A DNA stretch of 64,000 nucleotides, taken from the NCBI GenBank assembly GCA_963978545.1, contig OZ021722.1, positions 15,876,801-15,940,800 of the forward strand, read 5' to 3'. The stretch comes from Linyphia triangularis. Taxonomy: Eukaryota > Arthropoda > Arachnida > Araneae > Linyphiidae. The notes under the pieces were generated by a model. It worked only from the letters and a program-made list of their open reading frames with translations, did no database searches and had not been told where the DNA came from. Shown here piece after piece: positions 36,757-49,473 of the stretch. The position numbers and the translations under genes were made by a program. The first letter of the stretch is position 1, and each line of letters starts with the position of its first letter.

Positions 36757-39189
36757 CCTAAAAATTGAACTTTCAAAATTTTCGTTTAAAATTTTTCCCA
36801 TGTTAACAGTATGGAAAATTTCACACTTCTAAATTTTCAAAATTTTACAATCATTTTGCAACTAGGGTAACAGAAATTGTCATCCGAATCGATTTCCACA
36901 TTCAAGTGGTATTTAAAATGAAATTTTACTTCTCAAAATTCGGTTATTGCCAAAAAATCTTTATATCCCTTTGAATATACATTAAACTTACCAATCCTTA
37001 GGCAATTTTCCAATTCTCAATTTTCGAATTTTAACCTTAATTGGTAGCCTAGGATAATAAAAGTCATCTTTCGATTTCTTTCTGATCATCAATTTGCTCA
37101 TGAAATATTATTTTAGTACACAATATCGAAGCAATGCTACGTAAAATAAAGCCTCAAAACAGTTTCTGAGCGCTTTCGTTTCAAAATTTCAACTTCTCGT
37201 AGAGCTATGCAAAAATAGTTTTTTTTGCCAAAATTTTGAAATTTGTTTGATTTTTAATGTGTTTTTGAATAAAAAAACACAATTTGGAACCATTTGTTAA
37301 AAATGAAATTTTCCATTCAAATACACTCAAAACTGAAATATTTCAAGATTTTCGAAAAATTGAATTTTTTATTTTTAGAATACTTTTTTTTAATTAAAAT
37401 TTGGTACAAGAATAACTATAAAACATATATCCAACTGCAATTCGCAATTTGAAAGCATTTGAGCAATTTTCTCGAAAATACAATTCTACATTGAAATTAC
37501 ATGGCGGACTATTCAATGAATAATTGTTCAAAAATTAAAATTTTCAAAATTTGTTCCGTTTGGTGATATTGAAGCTTATATATAGGAGAATCTCCAATTC
37601 CAATTTTATAACACTCACTAAATAAGAAGCGGGTCTATAGTTGGTTCAAAATGTGCAATTTTCTCAAAAATAAAATTTCACAATTGAAAACACATGGCGG
37701 ACTGTTCAATGAATTATTGTTCAAAAAGTAAAATTTTCAAAATTTGTTCCGATGTGTGATATTGAAGCTTATATATAGGAGAATCTCCAATTCCAATTTT
37801 ATAACACTCACTAAATAAGAAGTGGGTCTATACTTGGTTCAAAATGTGCAAATTTCTCAAAAATAAAATTTCCCCATTGAAAACATATGGCGGACTGTTC
37901 AATGAATTATTGTTCAAAAAGTAAAATTTTAAAAAAAATTTCCGGTTTGTGATATTGAAGCTCATAAATAGGAGAATCTCGAATTTGAATTTTACAACCC
38001 TCACTAAATAAGAAGTGGGTCTAAAGTTGTTCCAAAAAGTGCAATTTTCTAAAAAATAAAATTTCCCCATTGAAAACACATGGCGGACTGTTCAATGAAT
38101 TATTGTTCAAAAAGTAAAATTTTCAAAATTTTTTCCGGTTTGTGATATCGAAGCTTATATATAGGAGAATCTCCAATTCCAATTTTATAACACTCACTGA
38201 AAAAGAAGCGGGTCTATAGTTGGTTCAAAATTTGCAATTTTCTCAAAAATAAAATTTCACAATTGAAAACACATGGCGGACTGTTCAATGAGTTATTGTT
38301 CAAAAAGTAAAATTTTCAAAATTTTTTCCGGTTTGTGATATTGAAGCTTATATATAGGAGAATCTCCAATTCCAATTTTATAACACTCACTAAATAAGAT
38401 GTGGGTCTATAGTTGGTTCAAAATGTGCAAATTTCTCAAAAATAAAATTTCCCCATTGAAAACACATGGCGGACTGTTCAATGAATTATTGTTCAAAAAG
38501 TAAAATTTTCAAAATTTTTTCCGGTTTGTGATATCGAAGCTCATATATAGGAGAATCTCGAATTTGAATTTTATAACACTCACTAAATAAGAAGTGGGTC
38601 TAAAGTTGTTCCAAAAAGTGCAATTTTCTCAAAAATAAGATTTCGCCATTTTAAACACATGACGGACTATTCAATGAATAATTGTTCAAAAATTAAAATT
38701 TTCAAAATTTTTTCCCGTTTGTGATATTGTAACTTATATATAGGAGAATATCCAATTTCAATTTTATAACACTCACTAAATAAGAAGCGGGTCTATAGTT
38801 GGTTCAAAATGTGCAATTTTCTCAAAAATAAAATTTCACAATTGAAAACAAATGCCGGACTGTTCAATGAATTATTGTTCAAAAAGTAAAATTTTCAAAA
38901 TTTGTTCCGGTGTGTGATATTGAAGCTTATATATAGGAGAATCTCCAATTCCAATTTTATAACACTCACTAAATAAGAAGTGGGTCTATAGTTGGTCCAA
39001 AATGTGCAAATTTCTCAAAAATAAAATTTCCCCATTGAAAACACATGGCGGACTGTTCAATGAATTATTTTTCAAAAAGTAAAATTTTCAAAATTTTTTC
39101 CGGTTTGTGATATTGAAGCTCATATATAGGAGAATCTCATATTCGAATTTTATAACACTCACTAAATAAGAAGTGGGTCTAAAGTTGGT
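36757..39189 (-). repeat. Higher-order unit R9 (class C L + 9 monomers)
   Basis: L spans 36757-37464. Class C marks are GTGGTATTTAAAATG, CTCGTAGAGCTATGC and AATTGGTAGCC. Nine monomers follow; one near 38018 has AAATTTTAAAAAAAATTTCC, CATAAATAGG and TTACAACCCTC, which happen to leave an 83-codon frame (37828-38079, minus). The unit recurs as R12 at 6335 bp. Confidence 0.85.
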
Positions 39190-40850
39190 CCTAAAAATTG
39201 AACTTTCAAAATTTTCGTTTAAAATTTTTCCCATGTTAACAGTATGGAAAATTTCACACTTCTAAATTTTCAAAATTTTACAATCATTTTGCAACTAGGG
39301 TAACAGAAATTGTCATCCGAATCGATTTCCACATTCAAGTGGTTATTAAAATGAAATTTTACTTCTCAAAATTCGGTTATTGCCAAAAAAATCTTTATAT
39401 CCCTTTGAATATACATTAAACTTGCCAATCCTTAGGCAATTTTCCAATTCTCAAGTTTCGAATTTTAACCTTAATTTGTAGCCTAGGTTAATAAAAGTCA
39501 TCTTTCGATTTCTTTCTGATCATCAATTTGCTCATGAAATATTATTTTAGTACACAATATCGAAGCAATGCTACGTAAAATAAAGCCTCAAAACAGTTTC
39601 TGAGCGCTTTCGTTTCAAAATTTCAACTTCTCATAGAGCTATTCAAAAATAGTTTTTTTTGCCAAAATTTTGAAATTTGTTTGATTTTTAATGTGTTTTT
39701 GAATAAAAAAACACAATTTGGAACCATTTGTTAAAAATGAAATTTTCCATTCAAATACACTCAAAACTGAAATATTTCAAGATTTTCGAAAAATTGAATT
39801 TTTTATTTTTAGAATACTTTTTTTAATTAAAATTTGTTACAAGAATAACTATAAAACATATATCCAACTGCAATTCGCAATTTGAAAGCATATGAGCAAT
39901 TTTCTCGAAAATACAATTCTACATTGAAATTACATGGCGGACTATTCAATGAATAATTGTTCAAAAAGTAAAATTTTCAAAATTTGTTCCGTTTGGTGAT
40001 ATTGAAGCTTATATATAGGAGAATCTCCAATTCCAATTTTATAACACTCACTAAATAAGAAGCGGGTCTATAGTTGGTTCAAAATGTGCAATTTTCTCAA
40101 AAATAAAATTTCACAATTGAAAACACATGGCGGACTGTTCAATGAATTATTGTTCAAAAAGTAAAATTTTCAAAATTTGTTCCGATGTGTGATATTGAAG
40201 CTTATATATAGGAGAATCTCCAATTCCAATTTTATAACACTCACTAAATAAGAAGTGGGTCTATACTTGGTTCAAAATGTGACAATTTCTCAAAAATAAA
40301 ATTTCCCCATTGAAAACACATGGCGGACTGTTCAATGAATTATTGTTCAAAAAGTAAAATTTTCAAAATTTTTTCCGGTTTGTGATATCGAAGCTCATAT
40401 ATAGGAGAATTTCGAATTTGAATTTTATAACACTCACTAAATAAGAAGTGGGTCTAAAGTTGTTCCAAAAAGTGCGATTTTCTCAAAAATAAGATTTCGC
40501 CATTGAAAACACATGACGGACTATTCAATGAATAATTTTTCAAAAAGTAAAATTTTCAAAATTTGTTCCGGTGTGTGATATTGAAGCTTATATATAGGAG
40601 AATCTCCAATTCCAATTTTATAACACTCACTAAATAAGAAGCGGGTCTATAGTTGGTTCAAAATGTGCAATTTTCTCAAAAATAAAATTTCACAATTGAA
40701 AACACATGGCGGACTGTTCAATGAATTATTGTTCAAAAAGTAAAATTTTCAAAATTTTTTCCGGTTTGTGATATTGAAGCTCATATATAGGAGAATCTCA
40801 TATTCGAATTTTATAACACTCACTAAATAAGAAGTGGGTCTAAAGTTGGT
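39190..40850 (-). repeat. Higher-order unit R10 (class D L + 5 monomers)
   Basis: L spans 39190-39897. Class D marks are CTCAAGTTTCG and GCATATGAGC, with a shorter T run (seven) before AATTAAAATTTG. Five monomers follow, one with AATGTGACAATTTC. Recurs as R13 (6335 bp) and R16 (a further 7921 bp). Confidence 0.85.
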
Positions 40851-43091
40851 CCTAAAAATTGAACTTTCAAAATTTTCGTTTAAAATTTTTCCCATGTTAA
40901 CAGTATGGAAAATTTCACACTTCTAAATTTTCAAAATTTTACAATCATTTTGCAACTAGGGTAACAGAAATTGTCATCCGAATAGATTTCCACATTCAAG
41001 TGGTTATTAAAATGAAATTTTACTTCTCAAAATTCGGTTATTGCCAAAAAAATCTTTATATCCCTTTGAATATAAATTAAACTTGCCAATCCTTAGGCAA
41101 TTTTCCAATTCTCAATTTTCGAATTTTAACCTTAATTTGTAGCCTAGGTTAATAAAAGTCATCTTTCGATTTCTTTCTGATCATCAATTTGCTCATGAAA
41201 TATTATTTTAGTACACAATATCGAAGCAATGCTACGTAAAATAAAGCCTCAAAACAGTTTCTGAGCGCTTTCGTTTCAAAATTTCAACTTCTCATAGAGC
41301 TATTCAAAAATAGTTTTTTTTGCCAAAATTTTGAAATTTGTTTGATTTTTAATGTGTTTTTGAATAAAAAAACACAATTTGGAACCATTTGTTAAAAATG
41401 AAATTTTCCATTCAAATACACTCAAAACTGAAATATTTCAAGATTTTCGAAAAATTGAATTTTTTATTTTTAGAATACTTTTTTTTAATTAAAATTTGTT
41501 ACAAGAATAACTATAAAACATATATCCAACTGCAATTCGCAATTTGAAAGCATTTGAGCAATTTTCTCGAAAATACAATTCTACATTGAAATTACATGGC
41601 GGACTATTCAATGAATAATTGTTCAAAAAGTAAAATTTTCAAAATTTGTTCCGTTTGGTGATATTGAAGCTTATATATAGGAGAATCTCCAATTCCAATT
41701 TTATAACACTCACTAAATAAGAAGTGGGTCTATAGTTGGTTCAAAATGTGCAATTTTCTCAAAAATAAGATTTCGCCATTGGAAACACATGACGGACTGT
41801 TCAATGAATTATTGTTCAAAAAGTAAAATTTTCAAAATTTTTTCCGGTTTGTGATATTAAAGCTTATATATAGGAGAATCTCCAATTCCAATTTTATAAC
41901 ACTCACTAAATAAAAAGTGGGTCTATAGTTGGTTCAAAATGTGCAAATTTCTCAAAAATAAAATTTCCCCATTGAAAACACATGGCGGAATGTTCAATGA
42001 ATTATTGTTCAAAAAGTAAAATTTTCAAAATTTTTTCCGGTTTGTGATATCGAAGCTCATATATAGGAGAATCTCGAATTTGAATTTTATAACACTCACT
42101 AAATAAGAAGTGGATCTAAAGTTGTTCCAAAAAGTGCGATTTTCTCAAAAATAAGATTTCGCCATTGAATACACATGACGGACTATTCAATGAATAATTT
42201 TTCAAAAAGTAAAATTTTCAAAATTTGTTCCGGTGTGTGATATTGAAGCTTATATATAGGAGAATCTCCAATTCCAATTTTATAACACTCACTAAATAAG
42301 AAGCGGGTCTATAGTTGGTTCAAAATGTGCAATTTTCTCAAAAATAAAATTTCACAATTGAAAACACATGGCGGACTGTTCAATGAATTATTGTTCAAAA
42401 AGTAAAATTTTCAAAATTTGTTCCGGTTTGTGATATTGAAGCTTATATATAGGAGAATCTCCAATTCCAATTTTATAACACTCACTAAATAAGAAGTGGG
42501 TCTATATTTGGTTCAAAATGTGCAATTTTCTAAAAAATAGAATTTCCCTATTGAAAACACATGGCGGACTGTTCAATGAATTATTGTTCAAAAAGTAAAA
42601 TTTTCAAAAATTTTTCCGGTTTGTGAAATTGAAGCTCTTATATATTAGAATCTCGAATTTGAATTTTATAACACTCACTAAATAAGATGTGGGTCTATAG
42701 TTGGTTCAAAATGTGCAATTTTCTCAAAAATAAGATTTCGCCATTGGAAACACATGACGGACTATTCAATGAATAATTTTTCAAAAAGTAAACTTTTCAA
42801 AATTTGTTCCGGTGTGTGATATTGAAGCTTATATATAGGAGAATCTCCAATTTCAATTTTATAACACTCACTAAATAAGAAGTGGGTCTAAAGTTGTTCC
42901 AAAAAGTGCAATTTTCTAAAAAATAAAATTTCCCCATTGAAAACACATGGCGGACTGTTCAATGAATTATTGTTCAAAAAGTAAAATTTTCAAAAATTTT
43001 TCCGGTTTGTGATATTGAAGCTCATATATAGGAGAATCTCCTATTCGAATTTTATAACACTAACTAAATAAGAAGTGGGTCTAAAGTTGGT
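40851..43091 (-). repeat. Higher-order unit R11 (class E L + 8 monomers)
   Basis: L spans 40851-41559. Class E marks are GAATAGATTTCC, which destroys the ClaI-type ATCGAT found in other L copies, and GAATATAAATTAAAC. The eight monomers match those of R8. The L recurs in R14 and R17, but the arrays there differ. Confidence 0.85.
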
Positions 43092-45524
43092 CCTAAAAAT
43101 TGAACTTTCAAAATTTTCGTTTAAAATTTTTCCCATGTTAACAGTATGGAAAATTTCACACTTCTAAATTTTCAAAATTTTACAATCATTTTGCAACTAG
43201 GGTAACAGAAATTGTCATCCGAATCGATTTCCACATTCAAGTGGTATTTAAAATGAAATTTTACTTCTCAAAATTCGGTTATTGCCAAAAAATCTTTATA
43301 TCCCTTTGAATATACATTAAACTTACCAATCCTTAGGCAATTTTCCAATTCTCAATTTTCGAATTTTAACCTTAATTGGTAGCCTAGGATAATAAAAGTC
43401 ATCTTTCGATTTCTTTCTGATCATCAATTTGCTCATGAAATATTATTTTAGTACACAATATCGAAGCAATGCTACGTAAAATAAAGCCTCAAAACAGTTT
43501 CTGAGCGCTTTCGTTTCAAAATTTCAACTTCTCGTAGAGCTATGCAAAAATAGTTTTTTTTGCCAAAATTTTGAAATTTGTTTGATTTTTAATGTGTTTT
43601 TGAATAAAAAAACACAATTTGGAACCATTTGTTAAAAATGAAATTTTCCATTCAAATACACTCAAAACTGAAATATTTCAAGATTTTCGAAAAATTGAAT
43701 TTTTTATTTTTAGAATACTTTTTTTTAATTAAAATTTGGTACAAGAATAACTATAAAACATATATCCAACTGCAATTCGCAATTTGAAAGCATTTGAGCA
43801 ATTTTCTCGAAAATACAATTCTACATTGAAATTACATGGCGGACTATTCAATGAATAATTGTTCAAAAATTAAAATTTTCAAAATTTGTTCCGTTTGGTG
43901 ATATTGAAGCTTATATATAGGAGAATCTCCAATTCCAATTTTATAACACTCACTAAATAAGAAGCGGGTCTATAGTTGGTTCAAAATGTGCAATTTTCTC
44001 AAAAATAAAATTTCACAATTGAAAACACATGGCGGACTGTTCAATGAATTATTGTTCAAAAAGTAAAATTTTCAAAATTTGTTCCGATGTGTGATATTGA
44101 AGCTTATATATAGGAGAATCTCCAATTCCAATTTTATAACACTCACTAAATAAGAAGTGGGTCTATACTTGGTTCAAAATGTGCAAATTTCTCAAAAATA
44201 AAATTTCCCCATTGAAAACATATGGCGGACTGTTCAATGAATTATTGTTCAAAAAGTAAAATTTTAAAAAAAATTTCCGGTTTGTGATATTGAAGCTCAT
44301 AAATAGGAGAATCTCGAATTTGAATTTTACAACCCTCACTAAATAAGAAGTGGGTCTAAAGTTGTTCCAAAAAGTGCAATTTTCTAAAAAATAAAATTTC
44401 CCCATTGAAAACACATGGCGGACTGTTCAATGAATTATTGTTCAAAAAGTAAAATTTTCAAAATTTTTTCCGGTTTGTGATATCGAAGCTTATATATAGG
44501 AGAATCTCCAATTCCAATTTTATAACACTCACTGAAAAAGAAGCGGGTCTATAGTTGGTTCAAAATTTGCAATTTTCTCAAAAATAAAATTTCACAATTG
44601 AAAACACATGGCGGACTGTTCAATGAGTTATTGTTCAAAAAGTAAAATTTTCAAAATTTTTTCCGGTTTGTGATATTGAAGCTTATATATAGGAGAATCT
44701 CCAATTCCAATTTTATAACACTCACTAAATAAGATGTGGGTCTATAGTTGGTTCAAAATGTGCAAATTTCTCAAAAATAAAATTTCCCCATTGAAAACAC
44801 ATGGCGGACTGTTCAATGAATTATTGTTCAAAAAGTAAAATTTTCAAAATTTTTTCCGGTTTGTGATATCGAAGCTCATATATAGGAGAATCTCGAATTT
44901 GAATTTTATAACACTCACTAAATAAGAAGTGGGTCTAAAGTTGTTCCAAAAAGTGCAATTTTCTCAAAAATAAGATTTCGCCATTTTAAACACATGACGG
45001 ACTATTCAATGAATAATTGTTCAAAAATTAAAATTTTCAAAATTTTTTCCCGTTTGTGATATTGTAACTTATATATAGGAGAATATCCAATTTCAATTTT
45101 ATAACACTCACTAAATAAGAAGCGGGTCTATAGTTGGTTCAAAATGTGCAATTTTCTCAAAAATAAAATTTCACAATTGAAAACAAATGCCGGACTGTTC
45201 AATGAATTATTGTTCAAAAAGTAAAATTTTCAAAATTTGTTCCGGTGTGTGATATTGAAGCTTATATATAGGAGAATCTCCAATTCCAATTTTATAACAC
45301 TCACTAAATAAGAAGTGGGTCTATAGTTGGTCCAAAATGTGCAAATTTCTCAAAAATAAAATTTCCCCATTGAAAACACATGGCGGACTGTTCAATGAAT
45401 TATTTTTCAAAAAGTAAAATTTTCAAAATTTTTTCCGGTTTGTGATATTGAAGCTCATATATAGGAGAATCTCATATTCGAATTTTATAACACTCACTAA
45501 ATAAGAAGTGGGTCTAAAGTTGGT
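43092..45524 (-). repeat. Higher-order unit R12 (class C L + 9 monomers)
   Basis: L spans 43092-43799. Near-exact copy of R9 at 6335 bp, including the anomalous monomer and its chance 83-codon frame (44163-44414, minus). The last full monomer has GTTGGTCCAAAATG, a mark found again at the fused end of R15. Confidence 0.85.
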
Positions 45525-47185
45525 CCTAAAAATTGAACTTTCAAAATTTTCGTTTAAAATTTTTCCCATGTTAACAGTATGGAAAATTTCACACTTCTAA
45601 ATTTTCAAAATTTTACAATCATTTTGCAACTAGGGTAACAGAAATTGTCATCCGAATCGATTTCCACATTCAAGTGGTTATTAAAATGAAATTTTACTTC
45701 TCAAAATTCGGTTATTGCCAAAAAAATCTTTATATCCCTTTGAATATACATTAAACTTGCCAATCCTTAGGCAATTTTCCAATTCTCAAGTTTCGAATTT
45801 TAACCTTAATTTGTAGCCTAGGTTAATAAAAGTCATCTTTCGATTTCTTTCTGATCATCAATTTGCTCATGAAATATTATTTTAGTACACAATATCGAAG
45901 CAATGCTACGTAAAATAAAGCCTCAAAACAGTTTCTGAGCGCTTTCGTTTCAAAATTTCAACTTCTCATAGAGCTATTCAAAAATAGTTTTTTTTGCCAA
46001 AATTTTGAAATTTGTTTGATTTTTAATGTGTTTTTGAATAAAAAAACACAATTTGGAACCATTTGTTAAAAATGAAATTTTCCATTCAAATACACTCAAA
46101 ACTGAAATATTTCAAGATTTTCGAAAAATTGAATTTTTTATTTTTAGAATACTTTTTTTAATTAAAATTTGTTACAAGAATAACTATAAAACATATATCC
46201 AACTGCAATTCGCAATTTGAAAGCATATGAGCAATTTTCTCGAAAATACAATTCTACATTGAAATTACATGGCGGACTATTCAATGAATAATTGTTCAAA
46301 AAGTAAAATTTTCAAAATTTGTTCCGTTTGGTGATATTGAAGCTTATATATAGGAGAATCTCCAATTCCAATTTTATAACACTCACTAAATAAGAAGCGG
46401 GTCTATAGTTGGTTCAAAATGTGCAATTTTCTCAAAAATAAAATTTCACAATTGAAAACACATGGCGGACTGTTCAATGAATTATTGTTCAAAAAGTAAA
46501 ATTTTCAAAATTTGTTCCGATGTGTGATATTGAAGCTTATATATAGGAGAATCTCCAATTCCAATTTTATAACACTCACTAAATAAGAAGTGGGTCTATA
46601 CTTGGTTCAAAATGTGACAATTTCTCAAAAATAAAATTTCCCCATTGAAAACACATGGCGGACTGTTCAATGAATTATTGTTCAAAAAGTAAAATTTTCA
46701 AAATTTTTTCCGGTTTGTGATATCGAAGCTCATATATAGGAGAATTTCGAATTTGAATTTTATAACACTCACTAAATAAGAAGTGGGTCTAAAGTTGTTC
46801 CAAAAAGTGCGATTTTCTCAAAAATAAGATTTCGCCATTGAAAACACATGACGGACTATTCAATGAATAATTTTTCAAAAAGTAAAATTTTCAAAATTTG
46901 TTCCGGTGTGTGATATTGAAGCTTATATATAGGAGAATCTCCAATTCCAATTTTATAACACTCACTAAATAAGAAGCGGGTCTATAGTTGGTTCAAAATG
47001 TGCAATTTTCTCAAAAATAAAATTTCACAATTGAAAACACATGGCGGACTGTTCAATGAATTATTGTTCAAAAAGTAAAATTTTCAAAATTTTTTCCGGT
47101 TTGTGATATTGAAGCTCATATATAGGAGAATCTCATATTCGAATTTTATAACACTCACTAAATAAGAAGTGGGTCTAAAGTTGGT
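45525..47185 (-). repeat. Higher-order unit R13 (class D L + 5 monomers)
   Basis: L spans 45525-46232, with GCATATGAGC and CTCAAGTTTCG. It copies R10 at 6335 bp and is itself copied in R16 at 7921 bp, so it lies in the overlap of two large repeat periods. Confidence 0.85.
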
Positions 47186-49473
47186 CCTAAAAATTGAACT
47201 TTCAAAATTTTCGTTTAAAATTTTTCCCATGTTAACAGTATGGAAAATTTCACACTTCTAAATTTTCAAAATTTTACAATCATTTTGCAACTAGGGTAAC
47301 AGAAATTGTCATCCGAATAGATTTCCACATTCAAGTGGTTATTAAAATGAAATTTTACTTCTCAAAATTCGGTTATTGCCAAAAAAATCTTTATATCCCT
47401 TTGAATATAAATTAAACTTGCCAATCCTTAGGCAATTTTCCAATTCTCAATTTTCGAATTTTAACCTTAATTTGTAGCCTAGGTTAATAAAAGTCATCTT
47501 TCGATTTCTTTCTGATCATCAATTTGCTCATGAAATATTATTTTAGTACACAATATCGAAGCAATGCTACGTAAAATAAAGCCTCAAAACAGTTTCTGAG
47601 CGCTTTCGTTTCAAAATTTCAACTTCTCATAGAGCTATTCAAAAATAGTTTTTTTTGCCAAAATTTTGAAATTTGTTTGATTTTTAATGTGTTTTTGAAT
47701 AAAAAAACACAATTTGGAACCATTTGTTAAAAATGAAATTTTCCATTCAAATACACTCAAAACTGAAATATTTCAAGATTTTCGAAAAATTGAATTTTTT
47801 ATTTTTAGAATACTTTTTTTTAATTAAAATTTGTTACAAGAATAACTATAAAACATATATCCAACTGCAATTCGCAATTTGAAAGCATTTGAGCAATTTT
47901 CTCGAAAATACAATTCTACATTGAAATTACATGGCGGACTATTCAATGAATAATTGTTCAAAAAGTAAAATTTTCAAAATTTGTTCCGTTTGGTGATATT
48001 GAAGCTTATATATAGGAGAATCTCCAATTCCAATTTTATAACACTCACTAAATAAGAAGCGGGTCTATAGTTGGTTCAAAATGTGCAATTTTCTCAAAAG
48101 TAAAATTCCCCACATTGAATTTTTTCAACCAAAAAGCAATTTTCACGAAAATACAATTCCCCCATTGAAAACACATAGCGAAATATTCAATGAATTATTG
48201 ATCAAAAAGTAAAATTTTCCAAAATTTTTCCCTTTTTTTATATTGAAGCTCATATATAGGAGAATCTCCAATTCAAATTTTATAACACTCACTAAATAAG
48301 AAGTGTGTCTAAAGTTGGTCCAAAAAGCAATTTTCACGAAAATAAAATTCCCTCATTGAAAACACATGGCGGACTATTCAATGAATTATTGTTCAAAAAT
48401 TAAAATTTTCAAAATTTGTTCCTGTGTGTGATATTGAAGCTTATATATAGGAGAATCTCCAATTCCAATTTTATAACACTCACTAAATAAGATGTGGGTC
48501 TATAGTTGGTTCAAAATGTGCAAATTTCTCAAAAATAAAATTTCCCCATTGAAAACGCATGGCGGACTGTTCAATGAATTATTGTTCAAAAAGTAAAATT
48601 TTCAAAATTTTTTCCGGTTTGTGATATCGAAGCTCATATATAGGAGAATCTCGAATTTGAAATTTACAACACTCACTAAATAAGAAGTGGGTCTAAAGTT
48701 GTTCCAAAAAGTGCAATTTTCTCAAAAATAAGATTTCGCCATTGGAAACACATGACGGACTATTCAATGAATAATTTTTCAAAAAGTAAAATTTTCAAAA
48801 TTTGTTCCGGTGTGTGATATTGAAGCTTATATATAGGAGAATCTCCAATTCCAATTTTATTCCTCACTAAATAAGAAGCGGGTCTATAGTTGGTTCAAAA
48901 TGTGCAATTTTCACAAAAATAAAATTTCACAATTGAAAGCACATGGCGGACTGTTCAATGAATAATTTTTCAAAAAGTAAAATTTTCAAATTTTTTTCCG
49001 GTTTGTGATATTGAAGCTCATATATAGGAGAATCTCATATTCGAATTTTATAACACTCACTAAATAAGAAGGGGGTCTAAAATTGTTCCAAAAAGTGCAA
49101 TTTTCTCAAAAATAAGATTTCGCCATTGGAAACACATGACGGACTATTCAATGAATAATTTTTCAAAAAGTAAAATTTTCAAAATTTGTTCCGGTGTGTG
49201 ATATTGAAGCTTATATATAGGAGAATCTCCAATTCCAATTTTATAACACTCACTGAATAAGAAGCGGGTCTATAGTTGGTTCAAAAAGTGCAATTTTCTA
49301 AAAAATAAAATTTCCCCATTGAAAACACATGGCGGACTGTTCAATGAATTATTGTTCAAAAAGTAAAATTTTCAAAAAAATTTCCGGTTTGTGATATTGA
49401 AGCTCATATATAGGAGAATCTACTATTCGAATTTTTTAACACTAACTAAATAAGAAGTGGGTCTAAAGTTGGT
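47186..49473 (-). repeat. Higher-order unit R14 (class E L + 8 monomers)
   Basis: L spans 47186-47894, class E. The array breaks from R11 within its first monomer, near 48058. It carries the 51-bp partial duplication (48085-48186), and a monomer near 48850-48950 with TTTTATTCCTCAC and GAAAGCACATGG. Those two marks are otherwise seen only at the end of F12 and in R17. Confidence 0.85.
48085..48186 (-). repeat. 51-bp partial duplication inside a monomer (second copy)
   Basis: Same structure as at 26145, with the second GCAATTTTC at 48136 and TTTTTTCAACC at the join. The shared breakpoint shows descent from one event. Confidence 0.8.
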
